A program made the position numbers and the translations under genes. Of a DNA stretch of 64,000 bases, positions 41,647 through 51,255 are shown in pieces (position 1 is the stretch's first letter; every line of letters starts with the position of its first letter). The notes below the pieces were generated by a model. The model was not told the DNA's origin. It was given only the letters and a program-made list of their open reading frames with translations, and searched no databases. The DNA comes from Paralithodes platypus (Eukaryota; Arthropoda; Malacostraca; Decapoda; Lithodidae). The stretch lies in NCBI GenBank assembly GCA_032716605.1, contig CM064552.1:15183180-15247179 (forward strand). The letters are read 5' to 3'.

Positions 41647-44600
41647 TGTTGTTGTTGTTGTTGTTCCCTAAGCTGCCTGGCCGAACAGCCCCGAGTCCCT
41701 GAGGAAGGCCATGGCCACGATCGGGCTTTCCCACAGAGCTCTCATTGAGTGTAGGTTGTGTTGTTGGCGTAAGTGGTTGTGTGAAATGCAGTCTTCTATG
41801 ATGTGTTTAATGGTATGGGGTGCTGTGTTACATCCCGGGCAGGCGTCGACAACGGAGTCATCCAGTCTCTTCTGATAACTCAGGAGAGCTGGATGGTGTC
41901 CGCATCTCAGCCTGGCCAGGTGGACTCTGTCCTCGCGAGGGAGGGAGGATTCGGAAGGATGGATTTCGGGAGGTCGTGCATGCAGCTGCGTGTTGTCTGT
42001 GAGTGAGTGGATGGATTGGCGAGAGATATGAGTATGGATGTGCTTCTGGAAGTTGGTTCGGGGTGGGCAGGGAGGGAGAGAGGACAAAAATTGTGTGTGA
42101 TACCGTGTGCTGGGTGTTGTTTTGATATTTCTTGGTGTCTGTGGGTGTGTTGCCATGTAGTTTAGTGGGTGGTCTTGGTTCGTGGAGGCTGCTGCCAGGA
42201 ATTGAGTGCCTCTCATGTCCAGATGGTCTTTGACTTTGAGGATTTTGGTTTCTTGATGTAGATGATCTGTGGGTGCAGTAGCTGTGCAGCCTGTAATGAT
42301 CTTCAGGGCTTTGTTTTGAATAGTCTGTAAGGTCTTATGATGTGTTTCAGCTAGGTTAGAAGCCCAGGCTGGGCTTGCGTATTCCATTACTGATCTTATG
42401 TATTGTTTATATACTGTGGTGGTAGTTTCTTTGTTGTGTCCAAATTTTGTGTGAGCAAGTGACCTGAGGGCGTTAAGTCTGGGTGTCAGTTTCTTTTTAA
42501 TGTTTGTGGTGTGCTGATTGAATGTCATATGAGTATCATATGTTACTCCTAGGATTTTGGGTGTGTGTGAATGTGTTAGGGGTGTGTTGTTTATGGTGAG
42601 TTGAGGGATGTATTCGTGTTCACCTGTCCAGCTTGTGAGTAGGGTTGCGGTGGATTTGGCTGGGGCTAGATTAAGTCTGTTTGTAGTGCACCAGCCATGT
42701 AGTGTGTTGAGATAGGGTTGAAGGAGATCTGTTGCTCTTCTTGGGTCATGGTGTGTGCATGTGAGTGTTATGTCATGTGCATAGGAGGCTAAGTTTATTT
42801 GGGGAGTATTGGGTGTAGTTATATCGTGCATGTACAGATTGAAGAGTGCAGACGATAGGACGGATCCTTGTGGGACTCCGTTTGGAAAGTTTCTGATTTT
42901 AGATGACTGACCGGCAAAAGATACGTGTGCACATCTGCCTGCTAGGAAGTTGGCCAGCCACCTTTTTGTGTTGTTGTGCATGTTTGTGTTGTAGATTTTG
43001 TTTGTTAGGTTGTGGCGGGGGATGGCATCGAAGGCTTTACTAATGTCGAGTGTGGCTAATAGTGATCTGTGTGGTGGTCTAGCTAAGTTGATGCCATCAA
43101 AAGCTCTTTGTGTAAGGTCTGTGAGAAGAGTGTTTGTGGAGTGCAGTGGCCTAAAGCCATGTTGTGTTGGAGCTAGGGGTAGGTCGGGTGTAATTAGTTG
43201 TAATACTAGGCATTCCATGACTTTGGAGGGGGAACAAAGGAGTGTGATGGGGCGGTGCGAGGAGGGTAGCGTGGGGTCTTTGTTGGGTTTGGGGAATGTG
43301 ATGATGATACCATGCTTCCAAATGTCTGGTATTGTGTTGTGTGAATAGCTGTAGTTTGATATGTTAGTGAGTGTTTGTATGCCTTGTGGTCCCAGGTGTC
43401 TGAGGTGTATGTTGCTTATGTTGTCTAGGCCACAGGCGGGTGAGTGCTTGAGATTGTTGATGATATGCTTTGTCTGGTGATTGGTGAAGGGTGTATAGTC
43501 AGGGTCTGTGGGGAATTGTCTCTTACGTCGGATGACACGTCGGTCGTCTTTGTGAGGTTTTAGGTGGCTGATATGTGAGAAGTGATTGATGAGAGTGTTT
43601 GCTTGTTGTTTACATGAAGGAGTAGAGTCTGTTGTTGTGATTGCAGCATGTGATTGTGTTGTGTTGCTGTTGGAAAGTGTGCTGCTGTTTAGTGTTTTGT
43701 AGAGTTTTTTGGGGTTTGTTTTGTGATCAAGTGTTTGTAGGAAGTTATTCCAATTTAGTTTTTGTTGTTCTTGTATTTTGTTGTTAGTTTGGGTGTTGAG
43801 TGCTTGAATTTGTTGTGTGATGTCTTGTGTGTGGGGTGCTGGGGAGTGTTTCAGTGTGTCGCGTTGTCTGATGAGGTTTTGAATTTCTGGTGTGAAGTTG
43901 GGGTTGTGTCTTTTTCTGTTACCTCTTGGAATGTGTTTCTTGTCAGCGTTTTGGATAGTTTTATTGAGTATGTGTACAGCATTGTTGATGTTAGTGATGG
44001 GTGTACTGTTTAGAGTTGTGAAATGTTGTTCTGTCTCATTTGTAAATGCTTCCCAGTTAGCTCTTTTATAATTGGTGTATGGGTGTTTGTGGCTAGCTGG
44101 GGTGAGTCTGGTTTTGGTGGTGATAATGATCGGGAGGTGGTCAGAGCCTAAGGTTCTGACCACCCTCCAGGATGTTGTGGGGGCGAGTTCTGGGGAGCAA
44201 AAGGTGATGTCTGGAGATGATGGGTTATAGAGGGCTTGGTGAGGAATATGGGTATGTTGATGGATGTCATTAAGGATGATGAGGTTATCTGTTTGGTTTT
44301 GTAGTACCAGCCCTCTGTCTGTGTCGGTGTTGTCGACAAACCAGGCCGACGTCTTGGCGTTGAAGTCACCACCCAGGATGATGTGTGGGGTGTTTGTGAT
44401 GTGTTGTAAGTGTGGTCTGTATTCATTTGGTACTGTAGGGGATGTTTGGGGAGGGATGTATGTGTTTATGATGGTTATGTTGGATTTGTTGCCAGTGCGT
44501 ATTTTAATTGATTGTATTTCTGTTGTGTTATCATTTGGGGGGAGGAGGGATTTGGTTTGTACACTGGTTACTATATATGATATTTCATTGTGTACCAGGG

Positions 44601-45618
44601 TGATGAGTCCACCGCCCCCGCCGACAGCCCGGTCTTGTCTGATGGTGGTGAAATTATGAAATGTGGGTGTTTTTTGTGATGTGCAGAGTTTTGTTTCTTG
44701 TAAGATGGCAATGTGTATGTTGTGTTGTTTGATGAAGTGTGAGAGTTCGTGTTTCTTTGTGTTAATGCCATCTATGTTCAATTGGAGAATGTTAATGTTA
44801 TGTGCACGATGTATGTTGGGTGCTGCTGCACGAGGATGGGGTGGGGGTGAGGGAGGGGCTGGAGGTTGGGATGGGTGATGTGGGGGTGGGGATTGGGGAG
44901 CAGGAGATGGGGGTTGGAATGGATTAGGATGGGGTGTGGTGTGTTGAGTTGAGGATGTGGATGGTATGGGAAGGTTAGGTGGGTTACGGAGGAGAGGTGG
45001 ACGGGTTTTAGGGGGGGGAGTGGATGATATGGGAAGGCTAGGAGGGTTGGGGAGGAGAGGTGGACGGGTTTTAGGCGAGGGATTTGACTGGGAGAGGGAG
45101 GGGCATGAGGAACAGGTCCAGGTGTTCGTGTAGTGTTTCTTGGAGGCAAGTGTTGTACAGGTGAAGTGGGTCCAGTTCCTGCATGAATTGCAGAGAACTG
45201 AGCCCTTAGTGTGGCGACTCGAAGTGATGGGTTTTGAGCAAGTTGGACATATGTATGTGTACGTGGGTCCTGGGTTGCTCTCAATGTCTCCGGCTAGAAG
45301 AAGTCTTCGAGAAATGACAGCCGTAGAGTCATTTCTCGGTGTAGGAAAAACTGTGTGATGTGTGTGTGTGGTGTGAGAGGTGTGGAAATTCCCGGCGCGA
45401 CCGAAGCCACTCCAAGGACCCGTGCCCCCAGGGGGGGGGGGGGGGGGGCAGGGGATAGTTGTGACGGTTTGGCTCCCGAAACTGCTCCCCGCGGCCGGCA
45501 TCCAGTTGTCCTCCACTGGTCGATTGATCTTGTCTCCGGCCGTGGAGGGTCGGCAGCCATCCGCGGTTGGCAGCTCCGGGAGGTGGTCCCACGGCGTAGA
45601 CGCCGCCACATCAGGACC
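41647..45618 (-). mobile_element. Full-length APE-type LINE with 2A peptide, (AAC)n tail
   Basis: The 5' end is at 45618 and the 3' end is an (AAC)n tail at 41647-41667. The plus-strand sequence TGTTGAGGTTGT is found at both edges (41635-41646 and 45619-45630), a 12-bp target duplication; its exact edge is blurred by the tail. The stop codon lies three bases before the tail, so there is almost no 3' untranslated region. The element interrupts the piggyBac transposase. A truncated sibling lies at 18966-20009. The 5' leader is about 117 bp. Confidence 0.88.
41668..45501 (-). CDS. LINE polyprotein: 2A, PHD-like finger, endonuclease, RT (about 1277 aa)
   Basis: The first ATG inside the element is at 45501; the open frame upstream belongs to the leader and piggyBac DNA. 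Residues 62-79 end in GDIESNPGP, a 2A ribosome-skipping motif, with the break expected before Pro79. A PHD-like zinc finger follows (C85, C88, C104, C107, H112, C115, C130, C133), then a Pro-rich linker to about 230. The APE-type endonuclease follows (LQLNIDGI, LGGDFNAKTS, LGSDHLPI), then RT (FPKPNKDP, LDISKAFD, GVPQGSVLS). The RT active box is YAHD at 907-910, where YADD is expected: His909 replaces a catalytic Asp. The C-terminus has a CPGC...H...C zinc-like motif. A long C run at 45430-45449 codes for Pro. Confidence 0.88.
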   Translation of the reverse strand: MPAAGSSFGSQTVTTIPCPPPPPPGGTGPWSGFGRAGNFHTSHTTHTHHTVFPTPRNDSTAVISRRLLLAGDIESNPGPTYTYICPTCSKPITSSRHTKGSVLCNSCRNWTHFTCTTLASKKHYTNTWTCSSCPSLSQSNPSPKTRPPLLPNPPSLPISSTPPPKTRPPLLRNPPNLPIPSTSSTQHTTPHPNPFQPPSPAPQSPPPHHPSQPPAPPSPPPHPRAAAPNIHRAHNINILQLNIDGINTKKHELSHFIKQHNIHIAILQETKLCTSQKTPTFHNFTTIRQDRAVGGGGGLITLVHNEISYIVTSVQTKSLLPPNDNTTEIQSIKIRTGNKSNITIINTYIPPQTSPTVPNEYRPHLQHITNTPHIILGGDFNAKTSAWFVDNTDTDRGLVLQNQTDNLIILNDIHQHTHIPHQALYNPSSPDITFCSPELAPTTSWRVVRTLGSDHLPIIITTKTRLTPASHKHPYTNYKRANWEAFTNETEQHFTTLNSTPITNINNAVHILNKTIQNADKKHIPRGNRKRHNPNFTPEIQNLIRQRDTLKHSPAPHTQDITQQIQALNTQTNNKIQEQQKLNWNNFLQTLDHKTNPKKLYKTLNSSTLSNSNTTQSHAAITTTDSTPSCKQQANTLINHFSHISHLKPHKDDRRVIRRKRQFPTDPDYTPFTNHQTKHIINNLKHSPACGLDNISNIHLRHLGPQGIQTLTNISNYSYSHNTIPDIWKHGIIITFPKPNKDPTLPSSHRPITLLCSPSKVMECLVLQLITPDLPLAPTQHGFRPLHSTNTLLTDLTQRAFDGINLARPPHRSLLATLDISKAFDAIPRHNLTNKIYNTNMHNNTKRWLANFLAGRCAHVSFAGQSSKIRNFPNGVPQGSVLSSALFNLYMHDITTPNTPQINLASYAHDITLTCTHHDPRRATDLLQPYLNTLHGWCTTNRLNLAPAKSTATLLTSWTGEHEYIPQLTINNTPLTHSHTPKILGVTYDTHMTFNQHTTNIKKKLTPRLNALRSLAHTKFGHNKETTTTVYKQYIRSVMEYASPAWASNLAETHHKTLQTIQNKALKIITGCTATAPTDHLHQETKILKVKDHLDMRGTQFLAAASTNQDHPLNYMATHPQTPRNIKTTPSTRYHTQFLSSLPPCPPRTNFQKHIHTHISRQSIHSLTDNTQLHARPPEIHPSESSLPREDRVHLARLRCGHHPALLSYQKRLDDSVVDACPGCNTAPHTIKHIIEDCISHNHLRQQHNLHSMRALWESPIVAMAFLRDSGLFGQAA

Positions 45619-46753
45619 TGTTGAGGTTGTAATCAAGGACAGCAGCTGGTTTCTGGACGGGGTTCTTGGTTCTTCGGTCCACCTTCCCTGTGGCGACCAT
45701 CTCGGCCTTGTGGCATGTGCTGAGGAGGTTGGCCTTCCGCTGATCAAGCCAGTGGATGGAGAGGATGGGGCCACTCTTCTTGTGGAAGATGTCCGTCTTC
45801 TTGGTCTTTGTTGGGTAGCCTGGCATGCCCTTCCTCTTGGCCTTGACTGTGCTGACAGTTCCGGTCTTGCGGTCATGAAGGTACTTGGCCAGGATAGGTG
45901 ACGTGTAATAATTATCTGTGTAGAGGATGTGGTTTTGATTGAAGTGCCTCTCCATCATCTTCTTCACTACAGCGCCGCCAAAACCAATGAGGGGGTCAGT
46001 CACAATTTCTCCAGCCTTGCCGCTGTAGACCACAAAGTCCAGCACATACCCCGTCTTGCAGTCGCAGAGGACGAAGAGCTTGATGCCGAAGCGGTGTCTC
46101 TTGGACGGGATATACTGTCGGAAGTGCAGCCTACCACGGAACAGGACCAGAGACTCGTCGAGGCACATCTTCTGGAAAGGAATCAGGTAGGTGGTGAACC
46201 GATGACGTATCATGTCATACAGCTTCCTGATCTTCCATAATGAGTCGGGAAGGTGGACTGCCATGTTGTTTGTCAGGTGGAGATAGAAGAGGATGTCGAA
46301 GTACCCATCCCAGGACATGTACTTGCCAAATGCTGGAGTCGTTATGAGGTCGGCAGTGATCCAGTAGCCTGCCAGAGCGTGCTTCCTGATAGGTGTCATC
46401 AGCATTGTGAGTGCCAAGAACACATATAGTTCTGCCACAGTGACAGCTCTCCATGCCACCATCTTGGCACTGGTCTTCCTCCCAAGAAAGTTGGCACAGA
46501 TGTCATATTGGTTGTTGGTCTCCTCGACGAGGTATTCCATGACTTCATTGTCATAGAAGCCACAGAAAAGTTCACTGGGGGTAGCATCTGGGCCACAGGG
46601 ATATGTTGGTGACACCCCGGAACCCATCTGTACCTCATCAAAGGCAGGACAATCTGGCTCAAAATCAGCCCCATCTGTCCACACAAACAGGTCGGATGCT
46701 GATGCTCGAGCACGTGCAGGTGCAGCAGGCACACGCCCTGGACGCCCTGGCAC
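45619..46753 (-). pseudogene. piggyBac transposase, N-terminal core and DDE domain
   Basis: The frame carries ASDLFVWTDGADFEPDC, then the core with two catalytic Asp regions, CLDESLVLFRGR and LYTDNYYTSP, as well as GIKLFVLCDCKTGYV. It ends at AAVLDYNLN, where the LINE begins. The last Asp lies in the C-terminal piece at 41159-41640. Upstream the frame is cut by a 320-bp tandem duplication. The family is the piggyBac/PGBD transposases, which cut and paste at TTAA; the element's own TTAA ends agree. Confidence 0.88.
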
Positions 46754-47124
46754 ACGCCCTTGGCCACGCGGACGCCCTGCACGCCCATGCCCACGCCCAC
46801 GCCCAGAAAGTTGGCACAGATGTCATATTGGTTGTTGGTCTCCTCGACGAGGTATTCCATGACTTCATTGTCATAGAAGCCACAGAAAAGTTCACTGGGG
46901 GTAGCATCTGGGCCACAGGGATATGTTGGTGACACCCCGGAACCCATCTGTACCTCATCAAAGGCAGGACAATCTGGCTCAAAATCAGCCCCATCTGTCC
47001 ACACAAACAGGTCGGATGCTGATGCTCGAGCACGTGCAGGTGCAGCAGGCACACGCCCTGGACGCCCTGGCACACGCCCTTGGCCACGCGGACGCCCTGC
47101 ATGCCCATGCCCACGCCCACGCCC
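46485..47124 (-). repeat. 320-bp tandem duplication inside transposase gene
   Basis: The block beginning AGAAAGTTGGCACAGATG is at 46485 and again at 46805, with almost no differences to the GCCCACGCCCACGCCCA stretch. As 320 is not a multiple of three, the duplication shifts the frame. It probably arose between short GCCCACGCCC repeats and is recent. Confidence 0.9.
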
Positions 47125-48198
47125 AGGGGCAGCGGCGTCGGCAGGCTGACCACGTCCACGACCTCGCCCTCTAACTCGTCTTGTCGGGACTTCCTCTTCC
47201 TCTTCCTCTTCCTCCTCAGGCGACGTCAGGTCATCTGGGGCAATGTTGGGGTCGTCAGCATCCTCTTCAGGAGACAATTCTGGTGAAGAAGTGACCGGGC
47301 GTCGGCGGCGTGGAAGGCTGCGGGAGGTTCAACAATGGGAGCCTCGGCCTCGGGAGTTGGGCTCCTTTTGCGGCGAGCCGAGGGCTTCTCCACATCAAAT
47401 AATGCTCTGCGGTGTGTTGAGGGCTGTGGCACACTACTAATAGCTCTTGAAGAGGCCCTTTGCTCATCCTGAAGGAGAGATGAAGCCGAGGGCTGTGGGT
47501 GACCCACGCGGCGTCCCGGGTCAAGGCGTCGGGACAAAGGAATGCGGGTGGTTGCTAGACCAGGGTCGGCGTCACTATCACTGTCTTCCGCTTCCCTAGC
47601 CTTTTCTGCTGCTGCCCTGCGTGCTTTTTTAGCTGCACTTTTCACCAAAGATTGTTTATAAAAATATTTGCCCACTTTCAAGGGCATACGGGCAGGCAAA
47701 GGGGAAGGTTCTGGGCTAGGGCTAGGCCTAGGCTGACCTAGCAAAGATGGCGAGGTGGTAGGCCTAGGTTCTAGCACACTTGGAAGTTCAATAGCACCTT
47801 CCTGAAACACTTCCACATCAGGATCATCACTACTGTCTCCCCCCCTCAAATAAATCTACATTATCGTCGTCTCCAAAGCCAACGAAATCGTCATCTTTGC
47901 TTGCACTTATAAATTGTTCTTTGTCCACCAAGCTTTCGCCACTGCTCTCTTCAATATAAAAAAGTTCTCGCTGTATAGCACTATCACTCAACAAATGCTT
48001 CACTTTCTTTCGTTGAGCTTTCTTCTCGGTTGCAACAGGCGTCGAAGTTGCGAGCGGAGTAGCAGTGGGGCGCGCGGGAGGTTGCACCGAATCGGACGAG
48101 TCGGAATTAATTTTTTCACTATAACTCGCTATGGCGGCTACGTAGGAACTGATAACGGTTGTAGTTGAGGCTTGGTGGCGCTGCGATCGCCCCTGCAA
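46805..48198 (-). pseudogene. piggyBac transposase, acidic N-terminal region
   Basis: Three frame pieces make a disordered N-terminus: 47840-48198 (acidic, LFYIEESSGESLVDKEQF), 47340-47840 (SQPRPSPSPEPSP-like, with KKARRAAAEKAREAEDS), and 46805-47300 (SPEEEEEEEEEVPTRRVRGR, Gly/Arg-rich). A run of seven G at about 47838-47844, where six keep the frame, joins the first two. Another frame change lies near 47310-47340. Long acidic N-termini are usual in piggyBac transposases. No ATG starts the first piece; TTTGCAG/GGG at 48198 resembles a splice acceptor, so an upstream exon is possible. Confidence 0.6.
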
Positions 48199-48300
48199 AG
48201 TAAAATTTGGCCGCGCGAATTTTAAAGCACGCTTTCAAGCACAGGGATTTTAAAAGGACACCCGGGCTCTGGCCCATCTGCCGCACTGTCATTTTAAAAT

Positions 48301-48323
48301 GCTGCCCGGGCTGGAAGGGTTAA
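48301..48323 (-). repeat. Right end of piggyBac element, TIR plus TTAA
   Basis: Read on the minus strand from outside, TTAA (48320-48323) is followed by CCCTTCCAGCCCGGGCAGC. CCCGGGTGTCC recurs about 45 bp further in as a subterminal repeat. Confidence 0.8.
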
Positions 48324-48439
48324 ATATACTCAACATATCTTTTTAAAAAAAAATTTTTTTGTTGTTGTTGCTATATTCCAACTATTCCCTCTCAGGCATA
48401 GGCACACCTTCCACTAATAACGCTCCATTTGCATCTTTC

Positions 48440-49060
48440 ACCGACTCTTTCCTCTTTTGTTCTCCTTTCCTTACTCTATTTACCTCTTTCCAGAATATCT
48501 TACGTTCATCAAAATTTCCACTCCATCTTTGACCCCACCTTTCATTTGCACTTGTCTACGCTTCTCTAATCTTCTGTTTTGCCTCCCTCCTTTTCTCCTT
48601 GTACCTCTCCCATACCTCGACACTTCCATCCTGTAAAACCCTCTCAAACCACTTTTCTCCTCAACTGCCTTTCTCACCGTATCAATCCACCACTCGCTTC
48701 CCTTCCTAATACCTCTACCATCTACTCGCCTTCTACCACATATTTCCTCTGTGCTTGCTTTCACTCCTTCTTTAAACTGTTGCCAATCATCCTCTATTTC
48801 TCTCTTTTCCATTTCTCTCACTTTCTCCATTTCTCAATTAGCCTCTCCTGGTACTCCCTCTCTTTTGTACTTTTCTTTAACTCACTACTCTTATTACCTC
48901 TCATACCTTTTGCATGACTCACATTCTCCTGGAACTCCTCACTCTCAGCTTTCCCTCCACAAAATAATGATCAGACATTCCCTCAGCCTCACCTCTCAGC
49001 ACATTCACATCCACCAGTCTACCCATTCTTTACCTTGTCACCAACACATAATCAATTAAC
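48440..49060 (-). pseudogene. RTE-like LINE fragment: endonuclease end and linker
   Basis: Read on the minus strand, it has YVLVTR then RLVDVNVLRGEAEGMSDHYF, the C-terminal SDH motif of APE endonucleases. A linker follows with WQQFKEGVKASTEEICGRR and SEWWIDTVRKAVEEKSG, typical before RT in RTE-like elements. The frame changes near 48830. It could be from the same family as the RT pieces at 39181 and 50269, but the order on the minus strand is wrong for one collinear copy. Confidence 0.6.
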
Positions 49061-49119
49061 CCCCTCTATACAATCTCTCCCCTCACAATATGCCATGTAT
49101 ATATATATATATATATATA

Positions 49120-49167
<48 letters not shown>

Positions 49168-49894
49168 TATATCAAATGCCGCTTCCTGCCTGGGCAAGGT
49201 GGCTAATAGACAGACCATAAGAACAAATAACATTTGGGGAAATAGAGAAACAAATCAAACAGGACATTCACACACTTTTGAAATGTCTTGCCATTTGTAA
49301 TAGCAATGACCCTGTACAAGCTATAAAATATATCCGCACTCAAGCCTCAGTTTTAGTTTACAACGACCCCTTCATGAACAACATGGTCAGTGTCATTGCC
49401 GGAAGTGTCATCCCGCTCCGTGTACTACTTCACTCCAACTTGCTCTCTCACTTCCACACCTTTCAAATTCCTGGTTGCTCAAGCCCATATTTATCCAAGT
49501 ATCTTTCATACCATCACTCTCTTTTCACCTTGGTCGTTCTTACACCCTCCATCTCTACTTAATAGATCTTAGTCATTCTCTCTGCACTCATCTTCTTCAT
49601 TTGCCCAAACCACTTAGTAATCCTTGTTAATTATGCTCTCTACAGGAAGCTGCACCTATCTCCCCACATTTCTCTCACTTTATTATTTCGCACCTTGTTA
49701 TACCATCTAACAAATGTTAGTGCCATCATTCAGTTAAAACTTCCACCCTCCTCCACTGCACTGTCTAGTATTCAGAACCCATGCTTGGCATTATGCAATA
49801 CTGTAGATCCTACTATTCCTTCAAATATTGCCACGCTCGCTTGTATTGACAGAGATCCGTTTCATTTCACATTCCTCAAGGCTCCCTATTACCT
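49061..49894. other. Microsatellite and unassigned sequence
   Basis: There is a (TA)n(TC)n(TA)n microsatellite at 49095-49165. The rest, rich in C and T on this strand, may be further decayed LINE sequence, but no protein motif was recognised. Confidence 0.4.
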
Positions 49895-49898
49895 TTAA

Positions 49899-50264
49899 GG
49901 GGAGATGAGCTTATTTATTTGCTCATGTATGTATCTTTATATTATTTTATTAGTTTCCACCATAGACCTCCTCCATCAAGCTTAAAAAACACCCACCCAA
50001 GACCCTCCTTCAAGATAAATTTGTATATATTTCGATAGAAAAATGTTCCGGCCGAAGGCCAGTTTCTCTTAAATAACAGGCTCGCTTTCGCTCGCCAGGA
50101 AAAAATAGACACCTTAATGACACAAAAAGTCTAAATATTGACAAAGAAATGGGGCCAAAGGTCTTACAATCGCTAGACTAATGGGCCAAACGTCTTCTAA
50201 TCTGAAAACTAATGAGGCTAAACATGAGGAAAAAGGGAGACCAGAGAAACGGCCCATTTCCCCT
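49899..50264. mobile_element. TTAA-type MITE, copy 1
   Basis: TTAA flanks both ends (49895-49898, 50265-50268). The ends read GGGGAGATGAGC and AGGGGAAATGGGCC inward. The inner part has CCGGCCGAAGGCC and TCGCTCGCCAGGAAAAAATA, shared with copies at 53697, 57271 and 59737. Non-coding. It supplied the accidental C-terminal end of the RT ORF next to it. Confidence 0.75.
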
Positions 50265-50268
50265 TTAA

Positions 50269-51255
50269 TCCCTCTTCCATCCAATGGTTAACTTTCCACC
50301 TACGGTCCTCACTTCCTGCTATATTTACTTTCCACCTACGGTCCTCACTTCCTGCTATATTTACTTTCCACCTACGGTCCTCACTTCCTGCTATATTTAC
50401 TTTCCACCTACGGTCCTCACTTCCTGCTATATTTACTTTCCACCTACGGTCCTCACTTCCTGCTATATTTACTTTCCACCTACGGTCCTCACTTCCTGCT
50501 ATATTTACTTTCCACCTACGGTCCTCACTTCCTGCTATATTTACTTTCCACCTACGGTCCTCACTTCCTGCTATATTTACTTTCCACCTACGGTCCTCAC
50601 TTCCTGCTATATTTACTTTCCACCTACGGTCCTCACTTCCTGCTATATTTACTTTCCACCTACGGTCCTCACTTCCTGCTATATTTACTTTCCACCTACG
50701 GTCCTCACTTCCTGCTATATTTACTTTCCACCTACGGTCCTCACTTCCTGCTATATTTACTTTCCACCTACGGTCCTCACTTCCTGCTATATTTACTTTC
50801 CACCTACGGTCCTCACTTCCTGCTATATTTACTTTCCACCTACGGTCCTCACTTCCTGCTATATTTACTTTCCACCTACGGTCCTCACTTCCTGCTATAT
50901 TTACTCCCAAATGTCTGAATGTTTCCACCTCTTGCAATCGCTCCCTACTTAAATATATTCTCAATTTATCCTGATCTCTATTTCTACTGTATCTCATGAG
51001 TTTATTAATTGCTATAGTCACTTTCAACTTTCTCCTACTGCATGCCACTCCAAACTCTGACATTAATCTATGTAGCCTTACCCTCAAGACCAAAATCAGG
51101 GCCGTATCATCTGCAAATAATAACTGGCTTGCTTTCCATCTTAACCCCTCCTTTCTTCTGTCCTTAAATCTGGCACTTTTCTTCATAGTCCTTGCTTTCA
51201 CTGACACTACTCCATTGATGAACATGTTTAGCAACCATGGTGACATCAAACAACA
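50269..51255 (-). pseudogene. RTE-like RT fragment carrying a minisatellite
   Basis: The frame begins in RT at MSPWLLNMFINGVV and has the active box LLFADDTALI, a Cys-Arg-rich part and VETFRHLGVNIAGSEDRR. There the unit VNIAGSEDRRWK is repeated 17 times because of a 36-bp minisatellite. The frame then runs into the MITE. It belongs to the same broad family as 39181-40073 (SPWLFNMFMDGVV). Endonuclease, early RT and the C-terminal end are missing. Confidence 0.75.
50293..50904 (-). repeat. 36-bp minisatellite, 17 perfect units
   Basis: The unit TTTCCACCTACGGTCC then TCACTTCCTGCTATATTTAC repeats head to tail about 17 times with no visible difference. As 36 is a multiple of three, both strands stay open, giving long spurious ORFs. 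The uniformity points to very recent expansion. Confidence 0.97.

Larger units (their letters stand above)
26121..48319 (-). mobile_element. piggyBac element, 22 kb with nested insertions
   Basis: TTAA flanks both ends (26117-26120, 48320-48323), and related TIRs read inward. A minus-strand piggyBac-type transposase lies at 48198-41159. Nested in it are a hAT-type insertion (26635-40893) in the 3' untranslated part and a LINE (41647-45618) inside the transposase core. Without these two the element would be about 4 kb, a normal size for piggyBac. The coding region also has a frameshift in a G run, another near 47310-47340 and a 320-bp tandem duplication, so it cannot make active transposase. 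Confidence 0.75.

Noticed and set aside
45611..45876. N-terminal extension of the LINE polyprotein upstream of the element
   Set aside because: It lies in piggyBac DNA beyond the target duplication; the LINE itself ends at 45618 and its first ATG is at 45501.
50293..50904. CRISPR-like array of 36-bp repeats
   Set aside because: The units are directly adjacent with no unique spacers, and the DNA is eukaryotic.
50284..50952. Plus-strand ORF of 222 codons with a repeated FPPTVLTSCYIY unit
   Set aside because: It is the other strand of the 36-bp minisatellite; a period divisible by three keeps all frames open.
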